Source: Schizochytrium sp. TIO01 (taxonomy: Eukaryota; Sar; Bigyra; Thraustochytrida; Thraustochytriidae). Taken from it: a stretch of 64,000 nucleotides of DNA. The stretch lies in assembly GCA_004764695.1 (NCBI GenBank), contig SMSO01000014.1, positions 2,679,148 through 2,743,147 of the forward strand. Reading direction: 5' to 3'. Shown piece after piece: positions 48,491 through 58,052 of the stretch (the stretch's first letter is position 1; each line of letters opens with the position of its first letter). A program made the position numbers and the translations under genes. The notes beneath the pieces are model-generated. The model was not told the origin of the DNA, ran no database searches, and saw nothing but the letters and a program-made list of their open reading frames with translations.

Positions 48491-49124
48491 TTGTAACACC
48501 GTACTAGAATTATCATGCCCACGGGGTGCTATCCGCCTCTTATGCTCTACTGTAGCAGTCCAGGTCCTCTTTCCTCTGCTTCTCGTTACAGAGAGCCTGA
48601 CCAGCCGGAAATGACAAGGTGGAACTGACAGCGCGCGTATAAACAAACGGTCCGCGGGGAGTCTCCCGGCGCTCGGAGCTCGTTCTGTAAGCTAGCGAGC
48701 ATGTTTCTAGTTCTTGTTGACGTCAATTGTGATTTCTTTCTTTCTCGTTGAGTCTCTCTCTGAGGGATCCTATTTACCTACTATTTACATTTATTTATTT
48801 ATTTATTTATTTTCATTTAAAGTAAAATAAATCAAAATGGATAAACTAAAATTAGTCAAACTTGAAACTTGAAACTTGAAAAAGTTGTTGAAAGTTGGAG
48901 AAAGGCCAAACTTCAACTGAAAACGGAGGTCCATCGAGGATAACCAAAGCGCGACCCGGAGCGAACAAAGGAAAGCGAAGATACCGACGCCGAATTAACG
49001 CCCCGATTAGACTTTGGCCACCGTCGATGAAGAGCTCAGCGAAGCCTGTCGAAGCACTGCATATCTTCCGAGCCGGTTTTGGCGTGCGTTGGCTCTGCGT
49101 CACGAGAACTGACTTTGCTTACTT

Positions 49125-49129
<5 letters not shown>

Positions 49130-49192
<63 letters not shown>

Positions 49193-49194
49193 TC
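49130..49194. repeat. (TTTC)n microsatellite
   Basis: About 16 perfect units preceded by three TTAC units. Confidence 0.95.
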
Positions 49195-50842
49195 GGAGTG
49201 TTCTATGTTGGGCGCTTCGGTGTTCTTATGCTTCATGACTCGTATTTACCCATTACTAAAAGCAACAATGAATGATAGCACCTGTTATTGATTCCATTTC
49301 ATTCCAATCTCATCTTTACGATTTGGGGAAACTGCTGCTGTTAGATGAAAACGTATATTGCATGCTATTTGATCGAAATCTTTCGCGAAGGCAAGAAAAG
49401 AGGGCCTTTGCCGCGGCTTTCCTTCGCTCTTCTTCGGGCCACGAGGAGAAAGAGGCCGTCTCCCAGAGCAGAGACACGGGTTTCGAGCTTCCTTATCCCA
49501 TCCTCGAAACTCTGATCGGCCAAAGCAGAGGGAAAGCAAGAACGGGACGTTTTACTTCATTTCACTTTATTACATCTTCATTTGTTCATCCATTCAGTTT
49601 TGAATGCTTATTTAAAGTCATATTTTTTTTAATAAAATTATTAAAAGAAGTTCTTTTCGAGCCTCTCCAAGAATGTAAACATCATTCAGTTGGAACCTAC
49701 CTGTTCCTCCTCCATATTCAAACTGGCGAGGAACGAGCTCAGCTCGCTAGCCACCCTAGGGATTAGCTTAGGAGGCGCTGCGGCGCCCGCAGAGAACAGC
49801 TCGAGGTCACCCGGCTCGTGCCTTCTTATTCGGCGTGGCTGGCCTATTAATTGGTACTTGATCCATTCTTTCGTTCATTCATTCATTCATTCATTCTCTT
49901 CGCTTCCTCTCTTACGCGAAAGAGGCGAAGTTGACTATGAAATGGCCTATTCTCTGGAGCGCCGGTCTATCTGCCTCATCTTCGCTTCGATCCGCAGGCA
50001 CGTGCGGCCTCATTCCTTCATTCGTTTCCGCTCCGTCCTTCTTTGCTGTTTGCCTTCCCTCGCGAAGCTTCGCAAAGCAGCGGCTCTGAGCGAGAACGAG
50101 CAAAGAAACAAACAAACAAAGCCTTCGAAGGCCCTTTGGAATGGCTGACGCCCAAAACTGCCGAAGCGAATAGGTATCACCACCTCCTCGAAATTCAAAT
50201 TTTCAGGCTTCAGGAACCGAGGAAAACACAGGTGGGTGGAATGAAGAGTGAATCGTGAATCGTTCTTTCTTTCTTTCTCTGTCTCTCTCTTTCTCTCAGG
50301 TGTCTTGAAGAACGCGCGCGCTGTCCTGCTTTTCTGGTGTGTGGTGGTTTGACGATTGAAAAACAACGCAAACGCTGCGGCGGCGGCTTCTTTGATCTCG
50401 ATTTGGGGAAAACAATCTGCGAGCAGCGCGTCAGAGGCGCCGTCGCACTCTTATTTGCCGTCTGCAACTGCTTCTGCGAGCTCAGGACAGCAATTTCCCA
50501 AAATCAATATCTTTATTATAATTGTTGTTATTATCATTTAATTATTGTTAGTTTTAATTAAAAGATTTTTTTTCTTCTTCTTCTTCTTTCTTTTCTTTTT
50601 ATGAATATAAACGTATAACTTCATTATAATATTTCTGATTATCATCGATCATTATTTAAAATTTAAGTCTGAGGACTTGCTTTATTTCATGGAGGGAAAG
50701 GCAAGTGAGAGACAGGCGATAGATCAGGAACGCGCAAAAGCAAAGCCAAGCGAATATTACGGCAGTTTCACGATAAAGAACCTGCGGAAAACTCATAAAA
50801 CGACCGGCTCTGGCGAAGAAATGCTCAGATGTTCGGAAGAAT

Positions 50843-50892
<50 letters not shown>

Positions 50893-50900
50893 CAATCAAT
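50843..50900. repeat. (AATC)n microsatellite
   Basis: About 14 AATC units, with one slipped unit near the right end. Confidence 0.95.
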
Positions 50901-51364
50901 CAAACGAAGAAGTTTGCTGCGCCAACTATAGCTAGCGGAGGAAAGCACACCAGGCTGAAAGAAATGTCCTTCGGACCCTTTCTGGTTGTCCCGGATAGTA
51001 GTGCCTAGCTAGATAGTAGCTACCTATCCAGTAGTACCTTGGTAACCACTAAACTGCCTATTTCATCAGTCCGCCGAAGAGGTCTCAAGGCGCCTGCATA
51101 GCTTTTTCGGTAGGACTGCTCATGATGTACGTGCACGCCTCTGAAATAAGTTCCTTTCAGGTTCGCACTGCGGGGCTTGCTGGCGCGATCCATCTCGCTC
51201 AAGTCTTGACTCGCGCCTCTGTGCACTGCCTCATGGAAACGCCAGTGGAGAGCAGAGAAAGCTGCGGGGCACGCGAGGCAACTCATGCCTGCGACTGCGG
51301 GGCTTGGAGCCATGATTTTCTACTTTGGATGTTGAGCAGACCGAGCGTCAGCGACGAAAGGAGA

Positions 51365-51420
51365 GAAACAAACAAACAAACAAACAAATAAATAAATAAA
51401 TAAATAAATAAACAAACAAA
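51365..51420. repeat. compound (AAAC)n(AAAT)n(AAAC)n microsatellite
   Basis: AAAC units flank a central run of AAAT units. Confidence 0.9.
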
Positions 51421-51639
51421 ATAACAAACACCTTGGAGTTGCTGGCTGGGAGGAGATTGGCAGTGAATTATTTCGTGGCTTTGTGAAGAATTGGTCAATT
51501 CGTGGAGAAATGAGGCCCTTTCGAGAGCGCTCGGATACCACGAATTGGGGACGAATTCATTAACGACATTGAAGAGTATCTTCTTTCGAATGCTTGCAGC
51601 TTTTCAAGTCTCTTGGTTTCCCCTACTTAATTCAATGCA

Positions 51640-51925
51640 AATCAAACCGATTAGCTCAATCAACTCAAATCAGCTCAAATCAAAGCATATCAAATTTAGC
51701 CAAACTCAATTAGGTCAAATTAGATCAAATCAGATCAAATCAGATTAGCTCAAATCAAATCAAATCAGCTCAGATCAACTCAGATCAGCTCAAATCAACT
51801 CAAATCAACTCAACTCAACTCAACTCAACTCAACTCAACTCAACTCAAATCAAATCAACTCAAAACAAATCAACTCAAACAAATCAAATTCAATTCAACT
51901 CAACTCAACTCAAACCAAATCAATT
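51640..51925. repeat. degenerate pentanucleotide array, TCAAC/TCAAA/TCAGC types
   Basis: Nearly 290 bases in which almost every fifth base starts TCA; a homogeneous TCAAC block lies at about 51806-51848. Confidence 0.9.
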
Positions 51926-53115
51926 CTCATGCATCTCACAGGTTTCAAGCACCTTCATGGCTTTCAAAATCTCATCCAAAATTCACGATTCCTTCTTCTT
52001 TGTCTATTACTCTTTTTAATTCTTTCTTCCAGATCTCGTACGTCACCCTAATGGCTTTCTCACAGCCCACGAGAGCCCAGCGAGCAAACGCAACACCAAG
52101 CTAACATACGAAGGCCAAACAAACTCGAGGTTTCCGCCGCCAAGGTTCTCGAGGGCCTCAGTTAAGACACGGGTTTGGCACGGCCCGTGCCATCCAAAAA
52201 CGCAGACGCTCTAGCCGAACGCCGGCCCTTCAATTCTCAGGAGGCGGCTTCTCAGCCACTCCTGAGACCCATCTCCAAGTGCTGTGCTCAGAGCCGCACG
52301 CTTGCGTCAGCCGGGCCGCCCTGCTTGCACTCGTATCAAACCCTGCGCAGCACCTTCGACGGCACTTTTCCCTTCAAGAGCCTGTGTTCCAGGTGTTCTC
52401 TCGCGCGCGACCCACAGAGAGGCACGAGCCGCGGCAAAAAAGGAGATCGGGCGCCTCGTCAATCGCAGACTGGAGCCGAAGCAGGGAGCTCTGAGAGGGT
52501 TTAGACGGGACCCTCGGCCACGGAGGAGCTTGGAAGGCTCGTCTTTGCAAGACACCAACATAGAGGAAGAGGTACGCAGGTTTGCGGAAAGAGAAGAAAC
52601 CCAGGTCAGGTTGGATGCTGATCTGATTTTATGGAGCTCTTTTTTCCCTTCAAGTTGTTGGGATTTGTTTTTTAATTTGAAAAGAAGCTAAAGTCGCGAC
52701 AAGAATTTATTGGTTTTATAACTTGGGTTGCCGGAAAGACGCTCTCTACGGCGCAGGCCTTCGCAGTTCAAGTTTCCCCCGGGAAGGCCAAGGGAGAGAC
52801 AGCTCAAGCAGAGCGTATACGCAGCGTGATGATCGAGGCGACGAGAGAAGCGCGGCCTTCTCCGGTCTATCTGGAGCCTCCTCTAATTATCAGGTTATTT
52901 ATTTTAAAAGTCACTTTTGCTTTGGAATCACGAATCGTCCTCTCTATTTCCCATGTGGGTTTCCTTAACTTCCAATGAAATGAAATCGAGTTCTTCCTCC
53001 TCTTCTTCTTCTTTCTTTTAAATAAGTACATACATTCATTCTTTCGCTCACCAAAACCCATCGAGATGAGGTGCAATGTTAATCATCAATCAATCAACTT
53101 GAAGGGTTCATGGAC

Positions 53116-53190
53116 ATTCATTCATTCATTCATTCATTCATTCATTCATTCATTCATTCTTTCTTTCATTCATTCTTCATTCATTTAACG
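53116..53190. repeat. (ATTC)n microsatellite
   Basis: About ten perfect ATTC units then degenerate TTTC/ATTC copies. Confidence 0.9.
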
Positions 53191-53575
53191 AAGACAGAGC
53201 AGAGAGAAAACACACAGGGTTGGAGACACGCCACGCGAGCATCTTGAACTCAAGAGTCCGAGCTCGTGCTGGTCACTAGTCTGCCAGAGGAAGGAAAGCA
53301 AGCAAGCAAGGCGCATGAACAGAGGTCGAGGGACCGACCGACCGACCGCATGTTTCCTGCGGGTGGTTGAGATGTCCCTTTCCCTTCCTTTCGGCGTTTA
53401 TAATGTTATTTTTTTTCTGTTATTTTTCGATGCATCTTTACACGTTGTGCTTCTTTTTCAGATTAGCTTTTCAATTGAATTGTAATCGTGTCGAGAAGAC
53501 GATATGGAAAAGAGGGAGGCCGGATATTACCATTTTTAGCCTTTCAGCTGCTGCCGCTGTCTGCTCTCCTGCTAT

Positions 53576-53700
53576 AGTTGGATAGTTAGTTAGTTGATTG
53601 ATTAATTAGTTGATTGATTGATTGATTGATTGATTGATAGATAGATAGATTGATTAATTAATTGATTAATTAGCTAGCTAGCTAGCTAGCTAGTTAGATA
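53576..53700. repeat. compound TTAG / GATT / GATA / GCTA tetranucleotide repeats
   Basis: Successive short blocks of GTTA, GATT, GATA, TTAA/GATT and finally AGCT units; the AGCT block is self-complementary and could form a hairpin. Confidence 0.85.
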
Positions 53701-53800
53701 GTACTTCGAAGTGATAAGTCATCGCCACCATCCATCCATCCATCCATTCGTTTATCCATTCATCCAGCATACGAGCCTGATATGCCACAATGAAGTGAGC

Positions 53801-54048
<248 letters not shown>

Positions 54049-54310
54049 GGCTTCTGAAAGAGGCCAAGAGGCGAGCAGATAAGCGCGGCGCGCCTCGCGT
54101 TCCCTGCTCTGGCGACGCCCGGTGGAGCGTCTCCGCAACCTTTGCGCAGCGCTGGCTGAGGAGAGAGCGTGCGTGGGCAGAAGAGGCAGCGCAGTGCAGT
54201 GCATTCATTCTTTGGTTCATCGCATGCCTGAGTGACCTGTGCTCCGAATAAGTAAGTAAGTGAGTGAGTAAGTGATTAACATATGGCTAAGTGGTAAAAG
54301 AAGACGAAAG

Positions 54311-54341
54311 AGCTTTCTTTCTTTCTTTCTTTCTTTCTTTT
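54311..54341. repeat. (TTTC)n microsatellite
   Basis: About seven to eight units. Confidence 0.9.
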
Positions 54342-54598
54342 AGATGTACACAGCAAGTAAGGTAAGAAAGTGGTAGTAGAGATCTTTCTACATCTTTAGT
54401 TTCTGATATTTGTCTTGAAATTGAAAAGGGACAGGAGGTACGTACATGCAAGGGAAAGGGCACAGCCCATTCCTTTCATATCATTCTTGCAAACAGATTT
54501 GCTTGCTTATTGTACATGAACATGTAAATTTAAAATGCAATTTCCCCCTTTTTCATTTATCTATCAAAAAATAAAATAAAAATAGAACAGCGAGTTAG

Positions 54599-54621
54599 TT
54601 TTTTTTTTTTTTTTTTTTTTT
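54599..54621. repeat. poly(T), about 23 bases
   Basis: Uninterrupted T run within AT-rich DNA. Confidence 0.9.
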
Positions 54622-55295
54622 AAATTTAATTCTAATTGAGTTTTATAAAATGAGCTTTTAAATAAACAATTAAGTAGAAAGGAATGGGAGAGGCTGAAGA
54701 GTAGTAGAAGAGAAGAAGCACGCGATGATGGCGAAGACTGAGGATTAACTGCCGCTTCTCTCGTCCTGCACTTTCTTTAGGACAGCTCGGGAACTTAATT
54801 AAAGGATCACCTTTAAAGCAAAGCTCCGATGTAAATTGATTAAAGAATTTGCTCGTCATCACTCCCTTTCTACTCACGGAGGAGTATTAATTAACCTTTT
54901 TAATTATAATCAAATCAAAAACTTTAATTGAAAAAATAATAAACAATGGTAAACTGGAACGATCATTCAAATCTTCAAAAAGCAGAAATGGGCCCAGGAC
55001 GGTCTCGGCCGAGCGGAGAAACAAGCAAGCTGTCCTCTCTGGGGAGAATGGCGACGCGTGGCTGCGGAGATGATACGAGTACTTAGAGTATTGTAAGGAT
55101 TGGAATGAAGAGGAAACTCGATCAACTGATGATGATCGTGTGATGCAAACCCCAAACTCCAAGCCAAAGGCCACAGATAAACTCGAGCGGCCCAGTTCCG
55201 CTTCGAAGAGCGAGCAAGCAAAACCGGAACTTGGATTCCGCTTCTGTAAACGTTTAGGCTTAACATTCCTTGTGCTTGCCTTCTCCAAGTAATTT

Positions 55296-55303
55296 TATAA
55301 AAG
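55296..55303 (+). promoter_or_regulatory. candidate TATA box of the nucleobase permease
   Basis: TATAAAAG lies 26-33 bases before the permease ATG at 55329. If it acts at the usual distance the transcript would start almost at the ATG, giving a very short leader. It may be coincidence in an AT-rich flank. Confidence 0.3.
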
Positions 55304-55328
55304 GGTGGGTGGGGCTGGATATCTCAAA

Positions 55329-57056
55329 ATGGTGTCTCCCAGAGAAATTGCAACCTACATGAAGCCCACTTTGGGCGACCTGAACGGTATGGTCCAGCTG
55401 TTCTTCGATAACGGCGGCACCATTCTCGCTCTCATGTCCACGACCTACGCCGTGGTTTTTGCTCCGGCCACTGATGCACAGGCCGCCGAGGCCAACGACA
55501 TTATCTACCAGCGTATCATTCCTGGCCTTGGTGTCTCTGTGCTCATTGGTGGTCTCTTCTATGCCATCCAGGGTGCCATGCTCTCTGTCAAGGAGGAACG
55601 CTTGGCCACAGCTCTCCCGTACGGTATCAACACCCCGGGTTCCTTTGCCGTTCTCTTTGGCATTATCGGCCCTGTCTTCTGGGCTAACAGTGCCGGCTGT
55701 AGTGATGATGCATGTGTGATCAATGCCATGGAAGAAGCATGGCGTGCAGGTATCACCACCAACTTTCTTGTTGGTGTGATCTCTGTCGTGCTTGGCTTCT
55801 TTGGACCTGCTGTCCGCAAATTCACACCTCCAGTTGCTCTTCTTACAGCTCTTGCCGGAATTGGTATGGCCTTTCTCACTATTGGCCAGCTCACCAACAT
55901 TTATGCAGAGCCTATTGCTGGAATAATTCCTCTCTTTATGGTTTTCATCCTCTACTTTGGTGATGTGTCCATTGGTGCATTCCCCAAGTCCTTGGCCATC
56001 ATTATCGTTGGTACAATTCTCGGCTGGGCTGACTCTGTTCACTCCGGTGCAGACATTCGTGATGCGGCTGATAACCTCAAATGGTGGGGTATTCAAACCG
56101 GATTTAGCGCTCTTGGTGACTGGAGTTCTGTTGGAGATTCCATTGGCACTGTCTTCCCCGTTGCCTTTGCTGCTGCCGCTGGTACCCTTATGAACGTCTA
56201 CTCTGCTGAACAGGCTGGTGACTCGTACGGTGTTACGCTGACCATGGTCTCTGACGGTATCGGAACTATCATTGCCGCTCTCTTCGGTTGCCCGTTCTCC
56301 ACCTCTGTTTACATCGGCCACCCGGCTTACAAGCGCATGAATGCTGGCACCATGTACTCTGTCTTCAACGGAGTTGTTCTCTTCTTCTTTTCACTCTGTG
56401 GTATGTTCGCTATGATCTCTGCTATTGTCCCCATGCCTGCTGTTTCCCCCATCCTCGTCTTTGTCGGTCTCACCATTACCGCCGAGGCAATTGTTGCAGC
56501 TCGCCCTCATGAGTACCCGGCGTTTGCTCTTGGTATCATTCCCTCTATTGTTGACTGGGCCAACCAGGGTGGTGCTTACACCCCCGGCACTGGTGTTGGT
56601 GGTGACAACCCATCCTCATACTACGGCTACGTCGCCATGTGTGATGGCCCTCTTCTCGTCGCTCTCGTGACTTGTGCTATTGCTACTTACACTTGCAACC
56701 GTCAATTTGTGTACGCTGCCGCCTGGTCTCTTGCAACTACGATTCTTGCTGCATTCGGCTTTATTCATCAGCCTTCAGTACGCGTCAAGAACTATTCCGA
56801 GCCTGGATCAGAGTACTGCTACAGTGAGTCCGTTGTTATGGATGTTGAGCGCTTCGAGAGCTTCTCGGACTGTGCCACGGCCTACTTCCCGACTCTGCCC
56901 TGGCGTTTCCTCGTCTCTTACCTCATGCTCACCATCGTCTTCCTTGGCCTTGTCTTCCTCCAGCGCGCTGGCAAGGTCGCCGAGAGCATCCCTATGGATG
57001 AGGATGACGTTCCCAAGCGTGTTGCTGAGAACGAACCTGAGCACCTCGCTGCTTAA
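55329..57056 (+). CDS. NCS2/AzgA-type nucleobase (xanthine/uracil/adenine-guanine-hypoxanthine) permease
   Basis: 575 residues from the ATG at 55329; the eight codons upstream contain no ATG. About 12-14 hydrophobic membrane segments. AzgA-type landmarks: an early FFDNGGTILALMSTTYAV, a GINTPGSFAVLFG segment on the substrate half-helix, FGDVSIGAFPKSLAI in the middle, and a GCPFSTSVYIGHPAYKRMNAGT block, equivalent to the conserved helix-8/10 region. A Cys-bearing extracellular loop (AGCSDDACV) may hold a disulphide. The tail is short and acidic. Likely proton-coupled uptake of purines or pyrimidines at the plasma membrane. Codon use is visibly richer in C-ending codons than in neighbouring genes, suggesting high expression. 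The exact substrate cannot be read from sequence. Confidence 0.88.
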   Translation: MVSPREIATYMKPTLGDLNGMVQLFFDNGGTILALMSTTYAVVFAPATDAQAAEANDIIYQRIIPGLGVSVLIGGLFYAIQGAMLSVKEERLATALPYGINTPGSFAVLFGIIGPVFWANSAGCSDDACVINAMEEAWRAGITTNFLVGVISVVLGFFGPAVRKFTPPVALLTALAGIGMAFLTIGQLTNIYAEPIAGIIPLFMVFILYFGDVSIGAFPKSLAIIIVGTILGWADSVHSGADIRDAADNLKWWGIQTGFSALGDWSSVGDSIGTVFPVAFAAAAGTLMNVYSAEQAGDSYGVTLTMVSDGIGTIIAALFGCPFSTSVYIGHPAYKRMNAGTMYSVFNGVVLFFFSLCGMFAMISAIVPMPAVSPILVFVGLTITAEAIVAARPHEYPAFALGIIPSIVDWANQGGAYTPGTGVGGDNPSSYYGYVAMCDGPLLVALVTCAIATYTCNRQFVYAAAWSLATTILAAFGFIHQPSVRVKNYSEPGSEYCYSESVVMDVERFESFSDCATAYFPTLPWRFLVSYLMLTIVFLGLVFLQRAGKVAESIPMDEDDVPKRVAENEPEHLAA

Positions 57057-58052
57057 ATTTGCGAGATTATTTCCACCTCCTCTCTGTTTTCCAAGAATTA
57101 AGTTTTACATCAAGTAGGTTCCTTAGACCGCTTGACCAAATTTGTATCATCGGAATGCAAGTATTCCCGATATGCACCCTTTCGTATTTCTTTGCTGCTT
57201 CCGTTTCCACTCCACTACCCTCCTCGCTGTCGAACTTTGGTAAATCTAATCTCGATTTTGTGTTGTCAATACTTCTCATGATATCTGATGCTTGCATGTA
57301 ATACCATCCCGCAGAAGAAGTGGTTATGTTTTAGAAATTCATTTGAAACTTTCATCGCTTGAACTTGAGATTCGCTTGAACTGAAGAAAGTGCACTGCCT
57401 CTGTTTAGCAGGGATGGTCTACTTTTGGTGATGTTGCAAGCAGAAGGTAGTACCTGATGTGTGAATCTCGCTTATGATGGCAGATTGAAGACTTGATGAA
57501 GCCTACCCGAGCCTCACAGCTATTTAGTGTTAAAATTGTATACAGGGAAAACACAATCTTCAATCAATGTATATGTAACGTTAGTTCTTTATACGTGCAG
57601 TATGTATGTACTATATAACCGTTCATTCATGTCTTTCAAACACATTCCTTCATCACACAAGATGAGGTTTTTCACTTTATTTACCCTACCTTGGAAATGG
57701 CTTCTATCTTGTGAGTATTCATTCATTGGTTGATTGCTATAATTGAAAGCTCTGCCTCAGGCAACTTGAAATCCTGTCTGCTAGATTTAGGAACGGGTGG
57801 TCGCTATTCTCTTGAAATCGTTATCCTCGACAACTCCTCTGTTGCTGGCATCCCATCTCTTTGCTGTCCTCTTCATTATCGTATTTTTAGAAGATAGCCA
57901 TGGTCCCTATTTATCAGAATCACAAAGATTAAGATAGAGTTGGGTAGTACCGACTAATTATTTTTGTAAACAAAAAAAATTGATGGAGCAATTCAATCAA
58001 CCAGTTTGGTCAATTCCAAAACCAATTTCAACAGCCAAGAGAGCTCGCGAAG
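57057..58052. other. intergenic, no gene seen
   Basis: About 1 kb between two plus-strand genes; 3' flank of the permease and promoter of the end-repair gene. No recognisable element. Confidence 0.45.

Noticed and set aside
54945-55010. Faint resemblance to U6 snRNA (CTGGAACGAT then later GGGCCCAGG)
   Set aside because: Only a ten-base word matches; the conserved ACAGAGA and hairpin parts are missing.
55260-56321. 353-residue open frame on the minus strand over the permease gene
   Set aside because: It is the antisense shadow of a gene with biased codons; composition (Gly/Thr/Asn/Glu-rich, no motif) is typical of such shadows while the plus strand is a clear transporter.
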